Source of the DNA: Muribaculaceae bacterium
GTDB lineage: Bacteria; Bacteroidota; Bacteroidia; Bacteroidales; Muribaculaceae
NCBI GenBank assembly: GCA_017505535.1
Contig: JAFVPD010000026.1
Span: 1-45,146, forward strand
Reading direction: 5' to 3'
DNA length: 45,146 nucleotides
Below the pieces are notes generated by a model that was not told the origin of the DNA, did no database searches, and worked only from the letters and a program-made list of their open reading frames with translations. Below are positions 37,744-45,146 of this stretch, piece after piece. Positions within the stretch are counted from its first letter, which is position 1. The number at the start of each line of letters is the position of its first letter. Made by a program: the position numbers and the translations under genes.

Positions 37744-38033
37744 TAAAAAAGGTGTGAGGATTGTATCTCGGTCTTATCCTGTATTCAGGTCTTGGCTTAC
37801 CTACTGCACGGATAAGACGACAGCCCCACACCGATAGAGCATATACTGCGCCCTCTCGGGCATGGGTATAGCTACCGATGTAGGTGTCATCGCAATTCCT
37901 CTTCGTGCAGTTTTCAGACGGCCAAGTTTGAATACAGAAGATAAAATTTCAATAACACCTTTTTCGGTGGATTGCTCCACCTTTAACAAAAAGTTGAAAA
38001 TTTCTGGGCTGTCTCTACAACCTTAATTTCCAA
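37744..38033 (-). ncRNA. structured RNA candidate, copy B (possible leader of the PDZ operon)
   Basis: Predicted transcript of about 290 nt with a promoter at 38037-38067 and a terminator ending in seven U at about 37744. The terminator pairs GGTGTGGGG/CCTCACACC outside and GTCTTATCC/GGATAAGAC inside. Its loop is complementary, in three ordered blocks, to an upstream segment: 37779-37787 with 37929-37937 (9 bp), 37791-37796 with 37921-37926 (6 bp), 37804-37810 with 37904-37910 (7 bp). The arm 37819-37826 can alternatively pair with 38006-38013 near the 5' end. A large hairpin with a GCCC-GAGA-GGGC tip lies at 37828-37887. The plan is the same as in RNA A with different bases. Frames such as the one at 37801-37989 appear accidental. 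Confidence 0.7.
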
Positions 38034-38036
38034 CCA

Positions 38037-38067
38037 CAAAGTAAATTATTTTTTCCTTCTTTACAAA
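38037..38067 (-). promoter_or_regulatory. promoter of RNA B
   Basis: Minus strand TTTG (38067-38064), 19 bp, TTACTTTG (38044-38037). It matches the consensus except one base in the -7 box, and places the start near 38030-38033. Confidence 0.65.
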
Positions 38068-38092
38068 ATTTTATGCATATTTTTTATCAATC

Positions 38093-38695
38093 TCAATTGT
38101 CAGATGGTGAGATAGGGTGGTAGAGCCAGCCTCGATAATCTTCGCCCATGAGGCGCACAATTTTGTGCCAATAGGCATTATCGGCGCCGTCAAGTAATAT
38201 TTCACTATCGCGCACTTGCGTTACAGCCCACACATGATGCCTTAATTCATCGGCCAATTGACCTTTGTCCCAACCGCTATATCCGAGAAAGAATCTTATC
38301 TGTTGATTAATCTGCTCATGTGAGTTTACATATTTTATTATTTGGTCAAAGTCTCCGCCTACATATAATCCGGGGAATATTTCTTGCGAATTTTGTATTA
38401 TGTGGCCAATTGTGTGAATATAATATAGACGATCGGGCGATAATGGGCCTCCACAATAAACCGGCATAGGCTCTTCGTTGACTATTTCAGCCACCAACGA
38501 TTGCACGTTTATGTCAAGTTGGCGATTCAACACAATTCCCATCGCGCTTCCTTTAGCATCGTATTCGACCAATACCACTACGGCATGATTGAAAAATTCT
38601 TCACGCAAGAATGGCTCAGCAACAAGCAACGCTCCTTGTATGGGAGCGCCGCTGTTGATATCTATATTAAACAATATTGACTCTAAATCATTCAT
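38093..38695 (-). CDS. AlgH/YqgE family protein
   Basis: About 200 residues. The DUF179 hallmarks are GALLVAEPFL near residue 18, the GIVLNRQLD stretch near residue 50, the YCGGPL motif near 80 and the GYSGWDKGQLADEL region near 136. The biochemical role is unsettled; the first-described member was linked to alginate regulation in Pseudomonas. The real start is ATG at 38695, sharing its A with the trxB stop (TGATG); a longer frame starting TTG is less likely. Confidence 0.9.
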   Translation of the reverse strand: MNDLESILFNIDINSGAPIQGALLVAEPFLREEFFNHAVVVLVEYDAKGSAMGIVLNRQLDINVQSLVAEIVNEEPMPVYCGGPLSPDRLYYIHTIGHIIQNSQEIFPGLYVGGDFDQIIKYVNSHEQINQQIRFFLGYSGWDKGQLADELRHHVWAVTQVRDSEILLDGADNAYWHKIVRLMGEDYRGWLYHPISPSDN

Positions 38696-39636
38696 CAAGA
38701 TTCTTCGGCAAGGAATTTTTCAACATCGAGAGCTGCACGACAACCTGTTCCCGCAGCTGAGATTGCCTGGCGATAACGAGTATCGGCAACATCACCCGCA
38801 GCAAATACTCCGGGAATATTTGTTGCAGTTGTGGGACCTTCAAGCACTATATATCCGGCCTCATCAAGATTTATGTGGCCACGGAAAATATCGGTATTGG
38901 GCTTGTGACCGATGGCGAGGAAAAATCCGTCAATGGCAATATCAAACAAGCGTTCTTTATCGGTGCCCTTATTTTCCACAAGATGGGCTCCCTCAACAAA
39001 TTCTTCGCCAAATAGACCTACGGTATTGGTATTAAACAACACCTCAATATTTTCTTTGTCAAACACTCGTTTCTGCATCACTTGTGAAGCACGAAGATAG
39101 TCCTTGCGCACTATCATATATACTTTTGACGCAAGATTGCTCAAATACAATGCCTCTTCGCAAGCAGTGTCACCGCCACCTACGACCGCCACAACACGTT
39201 TGCGATAGAAAAATCCGTCACAAGTAGCACATGCCGAAACTCCGAGTCCGTTATATTTCACTTCATCGGGCAATCCGAGATATTTAGCCGAAGCTCCAGT
39301 TGCTATAATAATAGTTTCAGCAGCAATAGTATCTCCGTTATCAACTGTCACCTTATAGGGACGGGCGCTGAAATCTACATCGGTAACAATACCCGAGCGT
39401 AGGTCGGCGCCAAATTTTTCAGCCTGACGGCGCAAATCGTCCATAAGTTGTGGACCGGTTACACCCTCGGGATATCCGGGGAAATTCTCAACTTCTGTAG
39501 TTATAGTCAATTGACCACCGGGTTGTTGACCGGAATATAGAATAGGGGAGAGGTTGGCTCGTGAAGCATATATTGCCGCAGTATATCCGGCAGGGCCTGA
39601 GCCTATTATAAGACATTTTGTATTATACTGATTCAT
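38695..39636 (-). CDS. trxB: thioredoxin-disulfide reductase
   Basis: 313 residues. FAD-binding GSGPAGYTAAIYASRA at the N-terminus (about 12-27), the redox-active CATC near residue 137 and the NADPH-binding VVGGGDTACEEA near 153, then AAGDVAD near 282. It reduces thioredoxin with NADPH. The stop shares a base with the AlgH/YqgE gene. Confidence 0.97.
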   Translation of the reverse strand: MNQYNTKCLIIGSGPAGYTAAIYASRANLSPILYSGQQPGGQLTITTEVENFPGYPEGVTGPQLMDDLRRQAEKFGADLRSGIVTDVDFSARPYKVTVDNGDTIAAETIIIATGASAKYLGLPDEVKYNGLGVSACATCDGFFYRKRVVAVVGGGDTACEEALYLSNLASKVYMIVRKDYLRASQVMQKRVFDKENIEVLFNTNTVGLFGEEFVEGAHLVENKGTDKERLFDIAIDGFFLAIGHKPNTDIFRGHINLDEAGYIVLEGPTTATNIPGVFAAGDVADTRYRQAISAAGTGCRAALDVEKFLAEES

Positions 39637-39657
39637 AATTATATATAATTATTAGGG

Positions 39658-40281
39658 TTAACGTAAATCTATTATTTCGGCTTCGGGATATTGCGATTGA
39701 TTAAACATGAATGCACCAATTGGCAATGATTTTCCTTCTGACACATTTTTGACATTAATCACAATCGGAGACGTGTTTTTAGAGTGAATCTCAACCGACT
39801 TAGGATATAACGTAGGTCTATTGAGTTGCAAAATCACACTTGTAACACCCGACGAAGATATTGGCACTAATTGTATTTTATATTCATTGGCCGTTGACTT
39901 CAATAACGAGGCTTTATAATTATTGCGAAATGCGCTGATTATAGCAAACGGGTTCACTTGCTGCAATTCCTCTACAGTAGGTTCGGTTACATTTACCTCA
40001 TTGGTCTCTGTAACGAGAGTCCACTGAGTGCGGCCATCATACCACACCTTCAACGCCGAAGTCTCAAGATGAAAACGATCACCAGAGATAACAATATTAC
40101 CACTGACCATACCTGAGTTGTCGTGCATGGAAAATTGTGCCGATATCGACTTAACCGTTTGGTAACGACCGGTCGCATCAGTCAGTATTTCATCGGCTGT
40201 CACAGCATGAGCTTCTACACCCATAAATGCTATTAACAACATTAATATAATATCTTTTACCATAGCTTTCATCTTAAACAC
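39658..40281 (-). CDS. LolA-like outer-membrane lipoprotein carrier
   Basis: 207 residues. Signal peptide (about 1-25, ending VEAHA). The LolA fold (about 30-205) is indicated by the SISAQFSM start, the FHLETSALKVWYDG segment and the FNQSQYPEAEIIDLR C-terminus. LolA carries lipoproteins across the periplasm. Sequence agreement with proteobacterial LolA is low, so this is a family-level call. It follows ftsK with a 19-nt gap. Confidence 0.82.
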   Translation of the reverse strand: MFKMKAMVKDIILMLLIAFMGVEAHAVTADEILTDATGRYQTVKSISAQFSMHDNSGMVSGNIVISGDRFHLETSALKVWYDGRTQWTLVTETNEVNVTEPTVEELQQVNPFAIISAFRNNYKASLLKSTANEYKIQLVPISSSGVTSVILQLNRPTLYPKSVEIHSKNTSPIVINVKNVSEGKSLPIGAFMFNQSQYPEAEIIDLR

Positions 40282-40300
40282 TCAATCCAATCAGATGGTT

Positions 40301-42820
40301 TTACATAGAGGCCAATATATGCTCAAGTTGAATCAAATCAACTAACACTTGACGGGGTTTCCCCCCCTGAGCAGGGCCCACAATTCCCATTGCTTCCATT
40401 TGGTCCATTATACGTCCTGCGCGATTATACCCAATTTTATAGGCACGTTGTAGTGACGACGTTGACGCTGTCTGCGAATTTATTATTGCACGAGCAGCTT
40501 CTTCAAATAATGGATCTCTATCGGTAATTGAGCCAAATCCACCTCCATCTCCACCTGATTCAGGGATATAATCGGGGAGGAAATAGGCATGCTCATATCC
40601 AATTTGATTGTCAATACTATCACAAATAGCAACAACCTCTTCGGTTGAAATAAATGCACATTGCGCACGTTCAATTTCGCCATCACGCGAAATCAACATA
40701 TCACCTTTTCCGATGAGTTGTTCTGCTCCCGGACGGTCAAGGATTGTGCGTGAGTCAACATTTTGTTGCACGCGGAATGCTACTCGACCAGGGAAATTTG
40801 CCTTAATCAAACCGGTAACTACATTGGTTGATGGGCGTTGAGTTGCCAATATCATGTGAATACCAACCGCACGTGCTTTTTGTGCAATACGCGCAATCGG
40901 TGTTTCTATTTCTTTGCCTGCAGTCATTATCAAATCGGCAAACTCATCGACAATTACCACGATATATGGCAAATAACGATGTCCCTTTTCAGGGTTGAGT
41001 CGATGGTTGACAAATTTTGCATTATATTCCTTGATTGAGCGTGCGTCAACTTTAGACAACAAAGCATAACGATTTTCCATTTCAATACACAATGAATTAA
41101 TCGTGGCAACAACTTTTGATGGATCAGTTATTACGGCACTTTCCTCATCGGGTAATTTTGCAAGATAATGTCTCTCAAGTTTTCGATAGAGACTCAACTC
41201 CACCATTTTTGGGTCAATCAGCACAAATTTCAATTCGGCCGGATGTTTCTTATATAACAATGATGCAATTATAGCATTGAGGCCCACCGATTTACCCATA
41301 CCGGTTGCTCCGGCCACAAGCAAGTGGGGGATCTTTGTCAAATCGGCAATATACACATCACTTGAAATGGAGACGCCCATTGCCATTGGCAACTCTGCCT
41401 TAGATTCTTGATATTTCTTTGAAGAAATTATCGACTTCATCGATACTATCTGAGGCTCTTTGTTGGGTACTTCAATACCAATCGTTCCCTTACCTGGTAT
41501 TGGAGCAATAATGCGAATTCCCAACGCCGACAAATTCATCGCAATATCATCTCCAAGTTGCTTAATTCGTGCAATTCTCACACCCTCGGCCGGAACAATT
41601 TCATAGAGAGTCACAGTTGGACCAACTGTAGCCTTAATCTGTGATATTTCTATTTTGTATTGTTTGAGTGTATCAATAATTCGCGCTTTGTTTTCCTCTT
41701 GTTCTTCGATATCTACACTATTTCCGCCTGGACTATGCTCAATCAAAAGATCTATTGATGGAAATTTGTATCGCGACAACTCTGCCGTAGGGTCAAATTC
41801 GTTTGAAACAATCTCTTGGGCCTCTTCAATCTCTTGAGTGCTTATCTCCAGCGATGCATCTTCTGAGGGTTCTTTAATCGGATCAAATATTGAATCCTCT
41901 TCATTAGTGCTATCATCTTGGTCTTTAGGTTCAAAATCCAAGATAACTAAATCGCCCGACTCGTCGGTTTCTTCTACATCTTCAATCTCTGCAACTTCTT
42001 CAGGTTTATCATCTTCAACCTCTGCGGTCGCTTCAGTTTCTTGTTCTTGCTTGGCCTCTTCCGAAATACGTTTCTTGCGAGCTTCCAATGCTTCTTTCAC
42101 CTTGGTTATAACTACACTTATTTCATTGTAGAATATCACCGCAACTATGGCCACTAAAATAACACTGACACCTATTGCGCCCCAAATTCCGGCCATCTTG
42201 ATAAGAAAATCATTAACCAAGAACCCATGCATTCCACCCAAATGGAAATAATTTGTCACATCATAGGTTAATAACCCCACAACGATTGACGTTGTAATAG
42301 AAATCATGACACATTTAAAAGTCAATGGCCAAAATCTAAAATGATAAATCTTAAACATTGATGCACACAGGGCAAAGCAATAGAACACCATTACAAATAT
42401 TCCGATACCAATACCCTCGGCGATCAACAAATTTGAGACAAATGCACCCAACGGACCACCTGCATTTTTTATTGACTTTGAGTTTTCATACATTTCGGCC
42501 AATGACATATTACGAACAAAGTTCTGATCTTCGGCACCAAATGTCAAAAATGAGAATGAAACAACCGCAACATATACGGCAATAACACATAATACAATGG
42601 AATACAGTATCATTACTCGCTTGTCACAGACAAAGTCAACAAACTGTTTCAGTTTGTTTTGTGAGGCTGTTTTGTTGTCGTCTTGATCAGTTGAATTAGA
42701 CTCTGATGCTTCTGGAGTTTCATCTTCGGCCAACACATCATCGCCAAAATTCTCGGGATCAAAATCATCGGTTGAGATATTAACCAATCCCTTTTTTCTT
42801 GTTCTCTTGTTTGTTTCCAT
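40301..42820 (-). CDS. ftsK: DNA translocase FtsK
   Basis: 839 residues. About four N-terminal membrane helices (about 70-235), an acidic Glu/Asp-rich linker (about 250-350), the motor with Walker A GATGMGKSVG near residue 502 and Walker B VIVDEFAD near 627, and a C-terminal winged-helix gamma domain (about 770-839). It moves chromosome ends through the closing septum and activates XerCD dimer resolution. It is convergent with nothing; it lies in a run of minus-strand genes. Confidence 0.95.
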   Translation of the reverse strand: METNKRTRKKGLVNISTDDFDPENFGDDVLAEDETPEASESNSTDQDDNKTASQNKLKQFVDFVCDKRVMILYSIVLCVIAVYVAVVSFSFLTFGAEDQNFVRNMSLAEMYENSKSIKNAGGPLGAFVSNLLIAEGIGIGIFVMVFYCFALCASMFKIYHFRFWPLTFKCVMISITTSIVVGLLTYDVTNYFHLGGMHGFLVNDFLIKMAGIWGAIGVSVILVAIVAVIFYNEISVVITKVKEALEARKKRISEEAKQEQETEATAEVEDDKPEEVAEIEDVEETDESGDLVILDFEPKDQDDSTNEEDSIFDPIKEPSEDASLEISTQEIEEAQEIVSNEFDPTAELSRYKFPSIDLLIEHSPGGNSVDIEEQEENKARIIDTLKQYKIEISQIKATVGPTVTLYEIVPAEGVRIARIKQLGDDIAMNLSALGIRIIAPIPGKGTIGIEVPNKEPQIVSMKSIISSKKYQESKAELPMAMGVSISSDVYIADLTKIPHLLVAGATGMGKSVGLNAIIASLLYKKHPAELKFVLIDPKMVELSLYRKLERHYLAKLPDEESAVITDPSKVVATINSLCIEMENRYALLSKVDARSIKEYNAKFVNHRLNPEKGHRYLPYIVVIVDEFADLIMTAGKEIETPIARIAQKARAVGIHMILATQRPSTNVVTGLIKANFPGRVAFRVQQNVDSRTILDRPGAEQLIGKGDMLISRDGEIERAQCAFISTEEVVAICDSIDNQIGYEHAYFLPDYIPESGGDGGGFGSITDRDPLFEEAARAIINSQTASTSSLQRAYKIGYNRAGRIMDQMEAMGIVGPAQGGKPRQVLVDLIQLEHILASM

Positions 42821-42840
42821 AGTTTAGGATATAATTTAGT

Positions 42841-43485
42841 TTAAAGATTATGCAATTCTTGAATTGTTGCAATAGGGTCGGGCGATGAAAACACAAAATT
42901 ACCGGCTACGAGAATATCAGCTCCGGCTTGAGCCAATTGAGCACCTGTTTCCATATTCACGCCTCCATCTACTTGAATTTTTGCCGATGAACCACTTGCC
43001 GAAATAAGTTCACGCAATTGTTTAACCTTCTTAATCGTTCCGGGTATAAACTTTTGGCCTCCAAATCCGGGATTAACCGACATCAACAACACCATATCAA
43101 CATCAGCTACAATATCCTCCAACAACGACACCGGTGTTGCCGGATTGATTGTTACAGCGGCCTTCATTCCGGCTTGTTTAATCTGCTGAATGGTACGATG
43201 TAGATGTGGACACACCTCATAGTGTACATTCATTATGTCGGCGCCACAATCTCTCACTTGCGACACATATTTCTGTGGCTCAACAATCATCAAATGAACA
43301 TCGAGAGGCTTTGTAGCATGTTTTTGCACAGCTTTAATCACAGGAAAACCAAATGAAATATTAGGCACAAAAACGCCATCCATTACATCAAGGTGTATCA
43401 TATCTGCAGCGCTGGCGTTTAACATCTCCACGTCGCGTTGTATATTGCCAAAATCAGCTGATAATAAAGAGGGGGAAATAAGCAT
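42841..43485 (-). CDS. rpe: ribulose-phosphate 3-epimerase
   Basis: 214 residues, full length. TIM barrel with SPSLLSADFGN at the N-terminus, MIHLDVMDG (about 29-37), the MSVNPGFGGQKF stretch near residue 135 and VDGGVN near 173. Metal-dependent epimerase of the pentose phosphate pathway. It lies 20 nt upstream of the ftsK start. Confidence 0.96.
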   Translation of the reverse strand: MLISPSLLSADFGNIQRDVEMLNASAADMIHLDVMDGVFVPNISFGFPVIKAVQKHATKPLDVHLMIVEPQKYVSQVRDCGADIMNVHYEVCPHLHRTIQQIKQAGMKAAVTINPATPVSLLEDIVADVDMVLLMSVNPGFGGQKFIPGTIKKVKQLRELISASGSSAKIQVDGGVNMETGAQLAQAGADILVAGNFVFSSPDPIATIQELHNL

Positions 43486-43503
43486 AATTTTTCTCTTGTT
43501 ATA

Positions 43504-44154
43504 TTACTTTTTATGTTTCATTACATTCCACACTATCACCATGACACATATCACCGCAATAGCAAGACCGGCATAGGTTAAATAACTGTTATATTTCTCT
43601 ACCGTTTCAAATAGTTGATCCAACGGAACGATTGTTCCTAACCACCAACCCAATGCAGCAAGAATCACATTCCACAATATTGCACCCAATCCGGTAAACA
43701 ACACAAATACCCAGATATTCATACGCGCCAAACCAGCCGGAATAGATATCAATTGTCGCACTGCCGGAATAAGACGGCCTATAAATGTTGATATTGCTCC
43801 ATGTTTATCAAAATATTGCTCTGCAGTTTGAACTTTTGACTCGTCAATTAAACATGCGTGGCCAAATTTACTATTTGCAAAACGATACACGATCGGACGT
43901 CCAATCCATTTTGCCAAATAATAGTTTATTAAAGCTCCCACAATTGCCCCCATTGTTGCAACAACTACAACCATCACGATATTCATGTCTCCTTTTGTGC
44001 ATGCCAAATATGCAGCAGGAGGAACTACCACCTCCGACGGAAAGGGGATAAAGGAACTTTCAATCACCATAAATACAAACACAAACAAATAGTTTGCATT
44101 CTCAACAAACCACTGAAAAAAATCGGCTGCGTCAAATATTGCTAAAGTAATCAT
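43504..44154 (-). CDS. DedA-family membrane protein
   Basis: 216 residues with about five membrane segments, including re-entrant ones. Family signals are EVVVPPAAYLA near residue 39, GALINYYLAKWIGR near 72 and the FIGRLIPAVRQLISIPAG region near 117. DedA/VTT proteins are flippase-like for undecaprenyl phosphate or phospholipids; the cargo here is unknown. It lies 18 nt before the rpe start. Confidence 0.9.
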   Translation of the reverse strand: MITLAIFDAADFFQWFVENANYLFVFVFMVIESSFIPFPSEVVVPPAAYLACTKGDMNIVMVVVVATMGAIVGALINYYLAKWIGRPIVYRFANSKFGHACLIDESKVQTAEQYFDKHGAISTFIGRLIPAVRQLISIPAGLARMNIWVFVLFTGLGAILWNVILAALGWWLGTIVPLDQLFETVEKYNSYLTYAGLAIAVICVMVIVWNVMKHKK

Positions 44155-44197
44155 TTTCGGTCGTTATTTAATAATAAAGTACAAAGATAGCAATTTT

Positions 44198-44779
44198 TCA
44201 CAACATTCCCATTTCGACAAACAACTTTCGATAATGCTCTGCCTTTTTAGTCAATGCAAGAGGGTAAGCCCTTGACGTTGACGGCATGCGATAAACTCGC
44301 AAATCTCCTCCATCAACCTTCACCTCTACATATTCTCCCACATTGGGCACTGCAATCCCCATCTGCATTGCAATCTCTTGGGCAGCCTTCTCACCTGTAG
44401 CCACAAGTGCTCGGCATTCCGGCATGTTCTGTAACACATCACCCAACGAGAGAGGAGTGACTATTTCAAGAAATTTATCTGATGCATTTCCTTTCAATCG
44501 TCGCACCTCAACAGCCATATCTCCAACAGCAATTTTCTGTTCTTGGAGAAAAGCCTTTATGTCGTTCAATTTAAATGATTTTGAAGCGACATCACAAAAA
44601 TGTTCCTTATCATCATAATATAACAACCCCATGATTCGCCAAAAGTCATTAATCCAATTGGGATAATAAAATTCCATTGACCACTTTGAGCTATCAGGCG
44701 GAAAACTTCCAACAAATAATATTTTTGCGCCATAGGGAATATACGGCGTCCAGGGGTGACACTCTATTTCTTTTTCCAT
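44198..44779 (-). CDS. uracil-DNA glycosylase superfamily protein
   Basis: 193 residues. The N-terminal motif FVGSFPPD (about 22-29) corresponds to the catalytic GxxPG/GS-P region, followed by FYYPNWINDFWRIMG (about 37-51), and the C-terminal PSTSRAYP stands in the place of the HPSP-like loop. This pattern fits the hypoxanthine- or uracil-removing branch of the superfamily. The exact base removed cannot be told. The -7 box TAATTTTG (44794-44787) is only 7 nt upstream of the ATG. Confidence 0.82.
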   Translation of the reverse strand: MEKEIECHPWTPYIPYGAKILFVGSFPPDSSKWSMEFYYPNWINDFWRIMGLLYYDDKEHFCDVASKSFKLNDIKAFLQEQKIAVGDMAVEVRRLKGNASDKFLEIVTPLSLGDVLQNMPECRALVATGEKAAQEIAMQMGIAVPNVGEYVEVKVDGGDLRVYRMPSTSRAYPLALTKKAEHYRKLFVEMGML

Positions 44780-44786
44780 ACAATTG

Positions 44787-44794
44787 CAAAATTA
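44787..44794 (-). promoter_or_regulatory. -7 box of the glycosylase gene
   Basis: TAATTTTG, a full match on the minus strand, about 7 nt before the start codon. No -33 box is seen because the upstream side is the foreign-looking fragment. Confidence 0.45.
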
Positions 44795-45097
44795 ATAAAA
44801 AGATTCCACCTTGCACACGAACAACTTGAGGAATTGCAAAACAATCCTCCACAAATAGGCATCAACTTCAACAAAGGCCGACAAGCCAAAGCCGAATGGA
44901 AACAAGCCGTTGCTAAGGCTACCGACAACGTGGCTTTTGGGGATGCAGTTTCCGGTATCATCAACCAACAATCAGCCGAGCAAACTACCCAAGAGGCGCA
45001 ACCTAGGTTCAGTCGCTTTTTAGTGTGGATAACATCACTAATGTATAATCACAACCTTGTAACAAATCGTGCGAAGCACGGGACGCGAAGCGTATAA
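44795..45097 (+). pseudogene. unrecognised protein fragment, possibly foreign
   Basis: The plus strand is open to a stop at 45095 and encodes roughly 100 residues from about KRFHLAHEQLEEL, with an Asn/Pro stretch and a Lys/Ala-rich helix (GRQAKAEWKQAVAKA). It has no own promoter or start upstream other than bases inside the glycosylase gene. It is GC-richer than its neighbours. It looks like the tail of a larger protein cut off at the glycosylase promoter; I do not recognise the family. Confidence 0.4.
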
Positions 45098-45130
45098 ATA
45101 ACCGCGTGGTTGAGGGCAGAGCCCGAAACC
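45068..45130. repeat. cluster of small GC-rich hairpins
   Basis: Three compact palindromes in 63 bp: CGTGC-GAA-GCACG (45068-45080), ACGC-GAA-GCGT (45083-45093), and GGTT-GA-GGGC-AGA-GCCC-GA-AACC (45108-45130). The first two contain GCGAAGC, a sequence known to form an unusually stable DNA mini-hairpin. AACC-GCGT-GGTT at 45100-45111 is an alternative fold. It may be a dispersed repeat. Confidence 0.6.
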
Positions 45131-45146
45131 TCCGGATAGCGAGCAC

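Noticed and set aside
37801..37989. 62-residue frame on the minus strand inside RNA B
   Set aside because: It starts with TTG, lies across the pairing blocks, and its codons are fully explained by the RNA structure. I treat it as accidental.

Overview
The window reads as a chromosomal segment from a member of the order Bacteroidales. The DNA is AT-rich. Promoters follow the Bacteroidetes pattern (TTTG, about 19-21 bp, then TAnnTTTG) in front of many genes, and Shine-Dalgarno sequences are mostly absent. The gene set fits a gut Bacteroidales: MlaEF, LptB, a LolA-like protein, HtrA, an AddB-like nuclease, and Bacteroidetes-type HTH and kinase proteins. Family or genus cannot be fixed from the sequence alone; Muribaculaceae or Prevotella relatives are plausible. 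There is no rRNA, CRISPR array, intact prophage or insertion sequence. One tRNA (His) is present.

Layout. 1-526: a possible gene start at the left edge and a structured non-coding RNA candidate (RNA A). 527-2441: a small HTH protein and a membrane Ser/Thr kinase, transcribed divergently from rlmH. 2523-9155: rlmH facing a run of hemW, an AddB-like nuclease, DNA polymerase III delta' and metF. 9233-10608: a foreign islet with the 5'-truncated end of a Mu-F-like phage head protein fused to a zincin-like tip, facing a small frameshifted gene. 10866-15515: an exported alpha/beta hydrolase, a lipoprotein, a RelA/SpoT enzyme with a decayed hydrolase site, and engB. 15628-20334: trmN6, a CPBP protease, lptB, udk, mlaE and mlaF. 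20383-27181: uvrA, a two-gene ABC exporter and an HtrA protease. 27413-33988: an NlpC/P60 lipoprotein, tRNA-His, capA-like, folD, ffh, panD, panC, recR and a GNAT acetyltransferase. 34079-37691: a 54-residue gene and a three-gene operon of exported proteins, one with a PDZ domain, headed by a second structured RNA (RNA B). 38093-44779: an AlgH/YqgE protein, trxB, a lolA-like gene, ftsK, rpe, a DedA protein and a uracil-DNA glycosylase relative. 44795-45146: an unrecognised foreign-looking fragment and a cluster of small GC-rich hairpins.

Most of the window is ordinary housekeeping. The strongest unexplained signal is the pair RNA A (about 152-445) and RNA B (about 37744-38033), both on the minus strand. 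They have almost the same predicted length (about 290 nt), each has its own promoter and terminator, and they share one unusual layout with different base sequences. A 3' segment can pair with the 5' end or with the terminator strand. The terminator loop is complementary in three ordered blocks to an upstream segment, which implies a pseudoknot. Base pairing is kept while sequence changes, as expected for a real RNA family. RNA B ends about 50 nt before the exported PDZ operon, with no other promoter visible between them, so it may be a regulated leader; RNA A looks free-standing.
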